This document shows, in pieces, positions 1 to 6,508 of a stretch of 7,399 nucleotides of DNA. The notes beneath the pieces are model-generated. The model searched no databases, was not told where the DNA came from, and worked only from the letters and a program-made list of their open reading frames with translations. The position numbers were made by a program, and so were the translations under genes. Positions within the stretch are counted from its first letter, which is position 1. Every line of letters starts with the position of its first letter. The DNA lies in the NCBI GenBank assembly GCA_027063585.1, contig JAMORM010000072.1:1-7399 (forward strand), read 5' to 3'. The stretch comes from Sulfurimonas sp. (GTDB taxonomy: Bacteria; Campylobacterota; Campylobacteria; Campylobacterales; Sulfurimonadaceae).

Positions 1-780
1 ACAAAATATATCTGTCGCTCTTAACATAGAAATTATATACTTTGTATATTCAACAAGTACTTTATCGCCCATATCATGTCCGTAATTATCATTAACTTTT
101 TTAAAAAAATCTATATCAAAAATAATGAGAGAGAAAGGATCATTGTAGCGCTGTGTCAATGCAATCTGTTCATCAAGTTTTTGATGAAAAAAACGTCGGT
201 TCCCGATGTTGGTCAATGTATCTTTTACTGCCAACACCTCCAACTCTTTTTTATAGTTTTCCTGCTCAGTTATATCAGACAATATTATTCCGAATAAGTT
301 ATCTTTTTTATCAAGCATAGAAGCAGAAATAGCAAAATAATACTCTTTGTCATAAATTTTTACTCTTGTCCTGTGATATACAATCTTGTTTTGTATCAAA
401 TACTCTATCCAACTTAACCCGTCATTTACAGCTGCAAGGCACCCTTCTTCTTCTTTAAAAAACTCACATATACAATCATGCTTTTGAGAGAATTCTTCTA
501 TACTTTTATAGCCTTTAAAATATTTAAAAAAAGTTCTATTTGCAGAGACAAGTTTTTGTGTATCACTGACAATAACAATGTTTGGAGAGTTATCAATAAT
601 TCCCTTATAGTAATGTTTTTGCTTATCATATCGATAAAAAAGAATGCTTATGCCAACAAATAAAAGTGTGATAAGAGCAATAATCCATATCAAACTTAAT
701 TTTAACGTGACAAAAATTATAAGAGAATATGCAAGTAAAATATTAATAAAGAATCTATACTTTCTATATAAACCCATCAT
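1..780 (-). CDS. Membrane-bound PAS-GGDEF diguanylate cyclase (partial, C-terminus off the left edge)
   Basis: An open frame runs from ATG at 780 to base 1 (260 codons) without a stop. It is predicted to make c-di-GMP from two GTP at the inner membrane. Residues 10-25 and 27-49 are two close hydrophobic helices with almost no periplasmic loop. A PAS-like domain follows at about 57-170 (NSPNIVIVSD, then HDCICEFF, a cysteine-containing pattern I associate with Campylobacterota PAS proteins). The GGDEF domain begins near 180 with DTLTNIGNRRFF (187-198) and the metal-site region FDIDFFKKVND (221-231), followed by YGHDMGD. The GG(D/E)EF signature itself should lie just beyond base 1, so catalytic competence cannot be judged. 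The start overlaps the maf stop as ATGA, which favours the first of two adjacent ATGs and indicates translational coupling. The family is clear; the input signal is unknown. Confidence 0.88.
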   Translation of the reverse strand, partial: MMGLYRKYRFFINILLAYSLIIFVTLKLSLIWIIALITLLFVGISILFYRYDKQKHYYKGIIDNSPNIVIVSDTQKLVSANRTFFKYFKGYKSIEEFSQKHDCICEFFKEEEGCLAAVNDGLSWIEYLIQNKIVYHRTRVKIYDKEYYFAISASMLDKKDNLFGIILSDITEQENYKKELEVLAVKDTLTNIGNRRFFHQKLDEQIALTQRYNDPFSLIIFDIDFFKKVNDNYGHDMGDKVLVEYTKYIISMLRATDIFC

Positions 781-1334
781 GACTCATCCATAAATGTTTG
801 TAAAACTTCGACACAAAGACCCATCGCAGTACTTTCATACCCTTTGACTTCTTTAATGTAAGATTTACAAAACCCTTCGACCATACAGGCTCCGGCTTTG
901 CCGCGCCACTCGCCACTGTCTAAATACGCTTCAAGGTCATCTTGATTAAACGCATCAAACAAATAGTCTGTTTTCGAAATATCTATAATTTTTTTCTTTT
1001 TTGAATGGTAAATCATACTTGTAATAATGCTCGTAATATTTCCGCTTTGCGTCATCAAAATATTACGAGCATCATCTTTGCAGCGTGCTTTTCTTAAAAT
1101 ATGCCCTTGACTTGTTACAACCGTATCGGCAACTAAAAGCGGGTAATCTGCAAATCCAAATGCCTTGAGATTTGCTTCATATTTTCCTAAAGTCGCCTGA
1201 TAAACAAAGTTTTTCGGGCTACTTGCGATTATGCTCTCTTCATCAAAATCAACGCTCTCTTGAATAAAATCAATGCCTGCTTTTTTTAACAGCATGGCTC
1301 GAGTCAATGATGATGAACAAAGTCTAATACGCAT
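777..1334 (-). CDS. maf: Maf-like nucleoside triphosphate pyrophosphatase
   Basis: A 185-residue cytoplasmic protein, close to the usual Maf length. Maf proteins hydrolyse non-canonical or modified NTPs (or dTTP/UTP) to NMP and pyrophosphate. Visible motifs are the N-terminal CSSSLTRAMLLKKAG (6-20), the ADTVV block with the presumed catalytic Asp70, ILRKARC (79-85) where many Mafs read gKP, SGN (97-99), and SGEWRGKAGACMVEGF (140-155), matching the family's GE..dKAGaY..QG block. The C-terminus reads KGYESTAMGLCVEVL instead of the common GsY.NVvGLP, so this is a divergent type and its nucleotide preference cannot be inferred. It starts 11 nt inside the upstream membrane-protein gene and its stop overlaps the GGDEF start. 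Linkage to alaS is, from memory, also found in Campylobacter jejuni and Helicobacter pylori. Any role in septum formation is historical and not shown by the sequence. Confidence 0.85.
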   Translation of the reverse strand: MRIRLCSSSLTRAMLLKKAGIDFIQESVDFDEESIIASSPKNFVYQATLGKYEANLKAFGFADYPLLVADTVVTSQGHILRKARCKDDARNILMTQSGNITSIITSMIYHSKKKKIIDISKTDYLFDAFNQDDLEAYLDSGEWRGKAGACMVEGFCKSYIKEVKGYESTAMGLCVEVLQTFMDES

Positions 1335-1860
1335 TTCTTAAAGTTACTCCCAAATAAATTGCAATAACTCCAAGTATAATATTTACGGGAACCATATATT
1401 TTCCAATAAGCTCAAGCGCTTTTTTTGCCCCTGTCGTATCGCCTTTTTGCAAAAGTTTTTGTGCTTTGTTACGTCTTAAAATCATCATACCTAAATTTGC
1501 CGACATAATCATCCAAATTACTTCTTTTACATGTACAAGATTATATATATGCATTGCATAAGCATCTATAACATTTCCGCTTGCATCCACGGCAGCCGTA
1601 CGAAAACCAAGTCCTACAGCCATAATAACTGCTGTAATAATTAAAATAAGCACAAAAGGAGAAACAATATAAAAAAGCCTTTTTAATGCTTGTGAAATTC
1701 TCTCTAATCTGTGCAGTGGTGATTCTATCTGCATAAAAGAAGGATGTGCGGCAAATTTCATAGCAATCATACCGCCTACCCATACAACGGCAGCAATTAC
1801 ATGTAAAAATACAATTTGTGCTCTGTAATCGGCAAAAAGTTCAATCATAAAATCTTTCAT
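1324..1860 (-). CDS. Four-helix inner-membrane protein, CopD-like
   Basis: A 178-residue integral membrane protein with four predicted helices at about 15-34, 64-84, 111-129 and 154-173. The first helix carries LHVIAAVVWVGGM (19-31), resembling the histidine-containing first helix of CopD-type and related small heme or copper membrane proteins. His20 lies inside helix 1, His39 and His50 follow it, and His104 and His110 lie just before helix 3. A pair of membrane histidines could bind heme or copper, but this is inference. Its ATG shares one base with the alaS stop (TAATG) and its end overlaps maf by 11 nt, so it belongs to the alaS operon and is probably translated by coupling; no strong ribosome-binding site is visible. 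A second ATG at codon 5 has AAAGA five bases upstream and is an alternative start. The precise family and function are not known to me. Confidence 0.8.
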   Translation of the reverse strand: MKDFMIELFADYRAQIVFLHVIAAVVWVGGMIAMKFAAHPSFMQIESPLHRLERISQALKRLFYIVSPFVLILIITAVIMAVGLGFRTAAVDASGNVIDAYAMHIYNLVHVKEVIWMIMSANLGMMILRRNKAQKLLQKGDTTGAKKALELIGKYMVPVNIILGVIAIYLGVTLRNAY

Positions 1861-4412
1861 TATGTTAAAATCTCTGTGATAAATTTACGGGCTTCTTCTT
1901 TTGCCTCAGACAGTTTTGAAGCATCTTTCCCGCCGGCTTGGGCAAAATCTGCTCTACCGCCGCCGCCGCCGCCAAGAATCGGTGCTATTTTTTTAATCCA
2001 ATCCCCTGCTTTTGCCTCACATCCTTTAACACCGGCTGCTATGAGAACTTTATCACCTTTGACCTGAAAAAGCATGGCACAGAGTTTCTCATTTTGGTTT
2101 TTCAGCTCATCAATTTTCTCTTTGATATCGCCATTTGGCAGTTCATCGACAACGACACTCACACCGTTAACATCATCTGTTTTTATCTCGACCTTTGCAT
2201 TCTCTTGTGCCTCTTTGAGTTCGGATTTCAGCTCTGTGATGTTTGATTTGAGTCTGTGAATGCCGGCAAGCAGATCAAGATTTTTCACTTCGCTCTGCGC
2301 CTCTTTAATCAGTGCTCTTTGCTCGCAGAAATATTTATACGCCGCATTTCCACAAACCGCTTCTATACGTCTGACACCGGCACTCACACCACTCTCTTTT
2401 GTGATGATAAAAGAACCGATATTTGCCGTATTTTCCACATGTACACCACCGCAAAACTCTACAGAAGCATCTGCAAAACTTACAACACGTACCTCATCAC
2501 CGTATTTTTCACCAAACTGACTTTTTGCCCCTGATTTTTTCGCTTCTTCTATTGGTAACACTTCAGTCTGAGCGGGAATTGCCCGCATAATTTCCACGTT
2601 TACACGCTCTTCTATTTCGCTAAGTTCTGCTTCATCTACCGCTTTTGGATGAGAAAAATCAAAACGTAAACGCGTTGCTTCTACCAAAGAACCTGCTTGA
2701 GAAATATGCTCGCCAAGAACATCAGAGAGTACTGCATGAAGCAGGTGTGTAGCAGAGTGGTGTTTTGTAATCTCATTGCGGGATACATCCACTTTTGCAT
2801 CAACTTTTTGACCAACTTTCAACTCGGTTGCTATTTCTATTTGTGAAAGATTCAGTCCAAAAAACTTCTTCGTATCAAGTACTTTTGCCACCCCTTCGAG
2901 TTCACCGATGTCGCCACACTGCCCACCGCTCTGAGCATAAAAAGGTGTTACATCTAAAAAGACCCACCCTTTTTGCCCTTTTATTAACGCTTCTACTCTT
3001 ATAAAATTCTCATCAAGCAATGCCAACACTTTACTTGCATGATGCATTGTCTCATATCCGACAAATTCATTTTCACCAAACTCTTCGAGTAAGTTTTTAA
3101 AATCACCGTTTACAGCGTCATCTCCACTTCCTTTCCAGGCAGCTTTAGCACGTTTTCTCTGCTCACTCATCAACTCTTCAAATTTTGCCGTGTCAAGTAA
3201 AAGATTTTTTTCTTTAAGCATATCTTCTGTTAAATCCAACGGGAAACCGTAAGTGTCATAAAGTTTAAAAGCAACCTCTCCGGAAAATACTTTTTTTGTA
3301 TTTTCAAGCTCCACGTTAAAAAGTGCTATGCCCGACTCAATAGTTTTGAAAAATCTTGCTTCTTCAAGTTCTATCTGTTCTTTTACCGCACTTGATTTTG
3401 TAACAAGGTACTCATATTCATCACCCATAATATCGACCACAATCTCTACGAGTTTGTGCATAAACGGTGAACGAAAACCTAAAAGGTACCCATGACGAAC
3501 GGCACGACGTAAAATTCTACGAAGCACATAACCGCGTCCTTCATTTGAAAAGTTAACGCCTTGTGCAAGAAGAAAAACGGCTGTTCTTATATGGTCGGCT
3601 ATGACACGATACGAAGCACCCGAAGCATAGATATATTCTTTGCCTATCATATCTTCAACTTTGCGTATTATCGGCATAAACAAAGAAGAGCCATAGTTTG
3701 AAAGTGCTCCCTCTTTAATGGCTACAACACGTTCCAATCCCATGCCCGTATCTATAGAAGGATGTGCGAGTGGAACTCTTTTCCCGCCTTTTTCTTTGAC
3801 TTCATATTGCATAAATACAAGATTCCAAATCTCTAAAAATCTGTCGCCCTCTCCGCCCATATAGTCTTCAGGTCCCGTAAAATGTTCAGCTCCCTGATCA
3901 TAAAAGATCTCCGAACACGGTCCACACGGACCCGTATCACCCATCGACCAGAAGTTATCTTTATCACCCAAACGCATAATACGCTCAGGCGCAATATGTT
4001 TTTTCCACATTGCTTCTGCTTCATCATCGCTCTCATGAACAGTTACCCAAAGTTTGTCTTTGTCTAAATGCAATACTTCGGTAATGAACTCCCAGGCATA
4101 GGCTATAGCTTCTTCTTTGAAGTAGTCTCCGAAACTAAAGTTACCAAGCATCTCAAAAAACGTATGATGGCGTGCCGTATGCCCGACATTTTCGAGGTCA
4201 TTGTGTTTTCCACCTGCACGAATACAGGTCTGACAAGATGTTGCACGAGGATTTTCGGGACGTGGAACTTCACCCGTAAAAATTGACTTAAAAGGCACCA
4301 TGCCCGCATTGTTAAAAAGCAAAGTTGCATCATCAGGCACTAAAGGTGCTGAAGGAACTCTTGTGTGTTGTTTTGATTCAAAATATTTTAAATATTCTTC
4401 TCTGATGTCCAT
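1860..4412 (-). CDS. alaS: Alanine--tRNA ligase
   Basis: Full-length class II alanyl-tRNA synthetase, 850 residues from the chosen start. It charges tRNA-Ala with alanine and edits mischarged Ser/Gly. Order: catalytic core with [21 protein letters not shown] (about 78-98; motif 2 region) and DTGMGLERV (motif 3, about 221-229); the tRNA-recognition region; the editing domain with HSATH (zinc ligands about 552 and 556) and CGGVH (654-658); a coiled-coil stretch near 700-740; and a C-terminal glycine-rich DHHA1-type end ([16 protein letters not shown]). All expected catalytic and zinc residues are present. An ATG two codons upstream (4418) is in frame, but AAGAG lies about 8 nt before the 4412 ATG and only about 2 nt before 4418. 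[11 protein letters not shown] also fits the family N-terminus, so 4412 is preferred. It is the first gene of an overlapping operon with the membrane protein, maf and GGDEF genes. Confidence 0.97.
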   Translation of the reverse strand: MDIREEYLKYFESKQHTRVPSAPLVPDDATLLFNNAGMVPFKSIFTGEVPRPENPRATSCQTCIRAGGKHNDLENVGHTARHHTFFEMLGNFSFGDYFKEEAIAYAWEFITEVLHLDKDKLWVTVHESDDEAEAMWKKHIAPERIMRLGDKDNFWSMGDTGPCGPCSEIFYDQGAEHFTGPEDYMGGEGDRFLEIWNLVFMQYEVKEKGGKRVPLAHPSIDTGMGLERVVAIKEGALSNYGSSLFMPIIRKVEDMIGKEYIYASGASYRVIADHIRTAVFLLAQGVNFSNEGRGYVLRRILRRAVRHGYLLGFRSPFMHKLVEIVVDIMGDEYEYLVTKSSAVKEQIELEEARFFKTIESGIALFNVELENTKKVFSGEVAFKLYDTYGFPLDLTEDMLKEKNLLLDTAKFEELMSEQRKRAKAAWKGSGDDAVNGDFKNLLEEFGENEFVGYETMHHASKVLALLDENFIRVEALIKGQKGWVFLDVTPFYAQSGGQCGDIGELEGVAKVLDTKKFFGLNLSQIEIATELKVGQKVDAKVDVSRNEITKHHSATHLLHAVLSDVLGEHISQAGSLVEATRLRFDFSHPKAVDEAELSEIEERVNVEIMRAIPAQTEVLPIEEAKKSGAKSQFGEKYGDEVRVVSFADASVEFCGGVHVENTANIGSFIITKESGVSAGVRRIEAVCGNAAYKYFCEQRALIKEAQSEVKNLDLLAGIHRLKSNITELKSELKEAQENAKVEIKTDDVNGVSVVVDELPNGDIKEKIDELKNQNEKLCAMLFQVKGDKVLIAAGVKGCEAKAGDWIKKIAPILGGGGGGRADFAQAGGKDASKLSEAKEEARKFITEILT

Positions 4413-4418
4413 ATACAT

Positions 4419-4550
4419 TTCTCTTTATATAAAATTACGCGATTATATCTAAAATGAAGTAAAAATATGGAATTTTTAAATTTTTACGCCAATCCCGCTT
4501 TCAAAGCAGTTTTCACCAAAAACATTTTTATAAATAAAGGTTTATATCGC
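4419..4550. other. Intergenic gap between the trmO-like stop and alaS
   Basis: AT-rich spacer of 132 nt. Apart from the alaS -10 box it holds a weak inverted repeat with arms at 4459-4466 and 4480-4487 (GTAAAAAT / ATTTTTAC, 13-nt loop). This could fold in the 3' end of the upstream transcript but has only one G-C pair and no convincing U-tract. I see no clear intrinsic terminator and no small gene, so some readthrough from the upstream operon into alaS is possible. Confidence 0.4.
4442..4447 (-). promoter_or_regulatory. Probable sigma-70 -10 box for the alaS operon
   Basis: Read on the minus strand the bases are TATAAT, preceded by TTTTAGA, which is the T-rich run plus -10 layout typical of Campylobacterota promoters lacking a conserved -35. 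A start about 7 nt downstream (near 4435) would give a leader of about 23 nt to the preferred alaS ATG at 4412. No -35 hexamer is recognisable at the expected distance. Confidence 0.6.
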
Positions 4551-5042
4551 CTATTTTACGAACCGCTCATCTGAACGGATTGCACTCACTTCTTTGCTTG
4601 AGGACTTCATCCAGCCATTTTTCACTTTCCCTTCTATTTTATCAAAATTTTCAATGTAAGGCTTAATATCTAAAAGTGGCGTACCATCTAAAATATCCAC
4701 CCCTTTAATCGTGACAATATTATTTTGCACATTCACAAGTTCAACAACGGAGAGCCCTATACTGTTTGGGTGCATAGGTGTTCTAGTAGAAAAAACCCCA
4801 CGGGGCGTATTTGTTGTATCATTAAAAGGGATGACACTGAGTTGATGTTTTTCTATTTTGTGAAAGTAATAAATCAAATAAACATGACTAAAACCCTCTA
4901 AATCTTTTAGCCCCTCTGCAAACTCTTCTTTAAACTCTATATGCGCATATATTTCACTTGCGCCACAGGGTTGCACAGGCATATTTGTCAGTTCACAAAA
5001 GGGAGATTTAATGGTAGCAATTTGTCTTAAATTTATCTGCAT
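4551..5042 (-). CDS. Single-domain TrmO/TsaA-family protein (putative tRNA-A37 methyltransferase)
   Basis: A 163-residue protein with the TsaA/TrmO beta-barrel signatures: IATIKSPF (8-15), PVQP (22-25), FSHVYLIYYFH (51-61), GVFSTRTPMHPNSIGLSVVEL (82-102) and GVDILDGTPLLDIKPY (114-129). E. coli TrmO uses S-adenosylmethionine to N6-methylate t6A37 in tRNA-Thr and is about 235 residues with a C-terminal domain. This protein has only the N-terminal domain, like archaeal and some anaerobe homologues. The core signature differs from the usual RSP.RPNPIGLS (here TP, M-H and NS), so the substrate may differ. Its ATG directly abuts the DUF134 stop (TAAATG), with AAGGGGA just upstream as a good ribosome-binding site. 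It is last in an operon with a DUF134 regulator, a cytochrome c and a NifX-like protein, an unusual setting for a tRNA-modifying enzyme. Family assignment is strong; the biochemical role is uncertain. Confidence 0.85.
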   Translation of the reverse strand: MQINLRQIATIKSPFCELTNMPVQPCGASEIYAHIEFKEEFAEGLKDLEGFSHVYLIYYFHKIEKHQLSVIPFNDTTNTPRGVFSTRTPMHPNSIGLSVVELVNVQNNIVTIKGVDILDGTPLLDIKPYIENFDKIEGKVKNGWMKSSSKEVSAIRSDERFVK

Positions 5043-5330
5043 TTAGTCCCCTTTTACTTGAATTCTCAATGCTTTTGTATTTAAAAGCGCATCTGCTATT
5101 TTTTTTCTTGCAGACTCTATAAGCCGTGAAAAAGTCGTGCGTGAAATGCCCATTTTATCTGCACACTCCTGCTGATACAAGCCTTCATAATCAGCCAAAC
5201 GTATTGCTTCCATTTCATCTTCTCTAAGTTCAACTCTTTGCAGTTCACTACGTTTAATACCACAAGGTTTAAAACATATACCGCTATGATCTGCATCTAT
5301 ACGGCGGTTTATTCTTTTTCTTCCACTCAT
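5043..5330 (-). CDS. DUF134 family predicted DNA-binding protein
   Basis: A 95-residue protein matching DUF134 along its length: basic N-terminus (SGRKRINRR), FKPCGI (20-25; family FkP.Gi), ELREDEMEAIRLADYEGLYQQECADKMGISR region (35-64), then TTFSRLIESARKKIADALLNTKALRI. The 50-82 segment is a sigma-70 region 4-like helix-turn-helix, so it probably binds DNA as a transcriptional regulator. DUF134 genes are commonly found beside NifX/NifB-type dinitrogenase cofactor-domain genes (family knowledge), as here. Cys19 and Cys23 form a CxxxC that, from memory, is unlike most family members, and Cys56 sits ahead of the recognition helix; a metal or redox sensor is conceivable but inferred. The start overlaps the cytochrome stop as ATGA and the stop abuts the trmO-like ATG. 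Autoregulation of the operon promoter at 6322-6350 is a natural hypothesis. Confidence 0.88.
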   Translation of the reverse strand: MSGRKRINRRIDADHSGICFKPCGIKRSELQRVELREDEMEAIRLADYEGLYQQECADKMGISRTTFSRLIESARKKIADALLNTKALRIQVKGD

Positions 5331-6043
5331 TTACTTTGCTCATTTTTAGTTTGGCTAATCCACTGTACTAAAACATCTAAATCTTTATTACTAATTTTAT
5401 TTTTAAAAGAAGGCATCATAACACTACGATATTCTTTCCATCTTTTAGCACTGCCGTTTTCGATGGATTTTCTTATCTGAACAGTGTTCTTTACATAACG
5501 CTTTGCTATTTTAGCAAATGAAGGACCAACTACATCTTTATCTTTCTTATGACAGCTCAGGCAGTTGTATTTAAGTGCAACTCTCTCACCGGTAGGCATT
5601 TTTCGTAGTCGATTTTCAATCGCTTGTGCCTCATCAAGATTTTTTAGAGTAAAATGTTCAAACATATACTCGGCTATTGCTTCTAACTCATCTTGCGTAA
5701 CTTTTCCTTTTTGTGATGGCATCACACCATAACTTTCTAAACTTTTTTTGTCACAAAAAGACTTTGATGCATTTGGATTGACAACATAATCTTTTACAAA
5801 GTCAATCGCTTTTGGAATTTTATCACTCTCGCTACTCGCTTTGATAAAATCTTTTATATGAAAAGCAACCGCCATCATAGGCGGCGCTTTTTCATCTGTA
5901 AATGTTTTTGGCGGTAAGTCGAGATTGTGACAAGCAGAACATTTTTCTTCTAGCAGTTTTTTGCCATCTAAATTTGATGTATGTTTTTTCTCGCATCCTA
6001 CAAAGAAAATGAGTAATGCAAGTCCAAGTATAATTTTAATCAT
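5327..6043 (-). CDS. Diheme c-type cytochrome lipoprotein
   Basis: A 238-residue exported electron carrier. A short hydrophobic signal (3-16) ends in the lipobox FFVGC, so Cys17 is probably lipidated and the protein anchored in a membrane facing the periplasm. Heme motif 1 is CSACH (35-39), with GVMPS (106-110) offering Met108 as a likely axial ligand. Heme motif 2 is CLSCH (161-165), with VGPSF..IA (171-180) and MMPSF (209-213), a standard class I cytochrome c layout with Met210 as likely ligand. The first domain resembles the repeats of the divergent plus-strand cytochrome: 15 of 32 residues identical from FVKDYV to QKG, ungapped. AAAGG seven nt before the ATG is the ribosome-binding site. 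It begins 10 nt after the NifX-like gene and overlaps DUF134 by 4 nt. The redox partner is not evident. Confidence 0.9.
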   Translation of the reverse strand: MIKIILGLALLIFFVGCEKKHTSNLDGKKLLEEKCSACHNLDLPPKTFTDEKAPPMMAVAFHIKDFIKASSESDKIPKAIDFVKDYVVNPNASKSFCDKKSLESYGVMPSQKGKVTQDELEAIAEYMFEHFTLKNLDEAQAIENRLRKMPTGERVALKYNCLSCHKKDKDVVGPSFAKIAKRYVKNTVQIRKSIENGSAKRWKEYRSVMMPSFKNKISNKDLDVLVQWISQTKNEQSK

Positions 6044-6053
6044 CCTAAAACCT

Positions 6054-6284
6054 TTAAATATTGCCGCTTAAAAAGTTTTTTACCACTTCATCAGCTGTTA
6101 TACCATGTTTTGTCGTATTTTTTTCACTTTGAGTATGAGTGTGAGTGTGATGCCCGCCGTCATGATGTTTATTTGGAACAAACTCCACCAACCTGTCATC
6201 TTCATAAATTGCAAAATATGCAGACTGCCCTGTTTTTTTCACTATTGTTTGTTTATCTTCATCTACTGCCAATACTATTTTCAT
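6054..6284 (-). CDS. Short His-rich NifX/NifB-type (dinitrogenase iron-molybdenum cofactor domain) protein
   Basis: A 76-residue protein starting MKIVLAVDEDK and continuing GQSAYFAIYEDDRLVEFVPN (19-38), which matches the N-terminal half of the dinitrogenase iron-molybdenum cofactor biosynthesis domain (NifX/NifB C-terminal/MTH1175 type). Those domains bind Fe-S or Fe-Mo clusters or act as small metallocluster carriers. Residues 40-60 are His-rich (seven His, including THTHTHT), suggesting metal binding. A C-terminal helix (TADEVVKNFLSGNI) follows. The usual family length is about 105-125 residues, and the second half of the fold (the strand carrying D.VI..G.G and the last helix) is missing; the next gene begins 10 nt after the stop, so this is a genuinely short form or a decayed one. 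It is first in the operon with cytochrome c, DUF134 and TrmO-like genes. No nitrogenase gene is nearby, so a nitrogen-fixation role is not implied. Confidence 0.8.
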   Translation of the reverse strand: MKIVLAVDEDKQTIVKKTGQSAYFAIYEDDRLVEFVPNKHHDGGHHTHTHTQSEKNTTKHGITADEVVKNFLSGNI

Positions 6285-6321
6285 TTTCTTTTTACCTTAC
6301 TATTAATTTTAAATTATTCCA

Positions 6322-6350
6322 ATTATAACGAACATATGTTCAATTGTCAA
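6322..6350 (-). promoter_or_regulatory. Perfect-consensus sigma-70 promoter of the NifX-like/cytochrome/DUF134/TrmO-like operon
   Basis: On the minus strand TTGACA (6350-6345) and TATAAT (6327-6322) are separated by exactly 17 nt, matching the sigma-70 consensus at all 12 positions. The expected start is near 6315, giving a leader of about 31 nt to the ATG at 6284, with AAGG about 10 nt before it. A full -35 is uncommon in Campylobacterota, and the spacer contains an operator-like palindrome (listed separately), so the promoter is probably strong and repressible. Confidence 0.85.
6330..6341. promoter_or_regulatory. Operator-like 12-bp palindrome within the promoter spacer
   Basis: GAACATATGTTC is perfectly palindromic and lies wholly between the -35 and -10 boxes. 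A dimeric repressor bound here would block RNA polymerase. The core resembles the GAACA/TGTTC half-sites I recall for some ArsR/SmtB-type repressors, but no such gene is in the window. The DUF134 product of the same operon is another candidate. The binding protein is unknown. Confidence 0.6.
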
Positions 6351-6474
6351 GAAAATAAAAACTTTATTTTTTATATCTTTTTACTTTAAATCTTTGAAAC
6401 GAGTAAAAAAGTAATATTTGTTATTTAAAATTTTTAACATTTCAATAAAAATAATAATTATAATAAAATAAAGA

Positions 6475-6480
6475 TATAAT
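6475..6480 (+). promoter_or_regulatory. Possible -10 box for the plus-strand cytochrome gene
   Basis: TATAAT lies 28 nt before the ATG at 6509, in a very AT-rich tract of the kind upstream of Campylobacterota promoters. No -35 is recognisable. A second TATAAT at 6459-6464 is equally plausible, and in such AT-rich DNA chance hexamers are expected. Confidence 0.35.
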
Positions 6481-6508
6481 AAATCAAATTATTTAAAAAG
6501 GGCAAGAA

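Larger units (their letters stand above)
6285..6508. other. Divergent intergenic promoter region
   Basis: A 224-nt spacer between the minus-strand NifX-like operon and the plus-strand cytochrome. The left half carries the consensus promoter and palindrome. The right half (about 6421-6500) is extremely AT-rich, with only five G/C in 80 nt, and holds two TATAAT hexamers at 6459-6464 and 6475-6480 that could serve the plus-strand gene. No small ORF with a good ribosome-binding site or coding character was seen. Confidence 0.6.

Noticed and set aside
76..663. Plus-strand frames at 76-297 and 478-663
   Set aside because: They are antisense shadows of the PAS-GGDEF gene, whose minus-strand translation shows clear family motifs.
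1816..2534. Several plus-strand open frames opposite alaS (for example 1816-2067, 1938-2246, 2256-2534)
   Set aside because: They lie antisense to the strongly supported alaS frame, overlap one another in different frames, and have no recognisable domains or convincing ribosome-binding sites.
4459..4487. Hairpin after the trmO-like gene as an intrinsic terminator
   Set aside because: The stem is almost entirely A-T with a 13-nt loop and there is no clear U-run; kept only as a note in the intergenic entry.
4498..4508. GCTTTCAAAGC palindrome between the trmO-like gene and alaS
   Set aside because: A one-base centre cannot form a hairpin loop without losing most pairs, and it is not placed over a promoter.
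6054..6284. Evidence for a nitrogen-fixation locus
   Set aside because: NifX-type domains occur widely outside nitrogenase clusters, and no nif structural or assembly gene is present.
6105..6389. Plus-strand frames at 6105-6389 and 6110-6328
   Set aside because: They run opposite the NifX-like gene and through its promoter; the hydrophobic, Cys/Phe-rich composition is what antisense AT-rich DNA gives.
6419..6439. TGTTA/TAACA inverted arms as a Crp/Fnr-type site
   Set aside because: The 11-nt spacing does not fit the usual Crp/Fnr geometry, and five-base arms in DNA this AT-rich are expected by chance.
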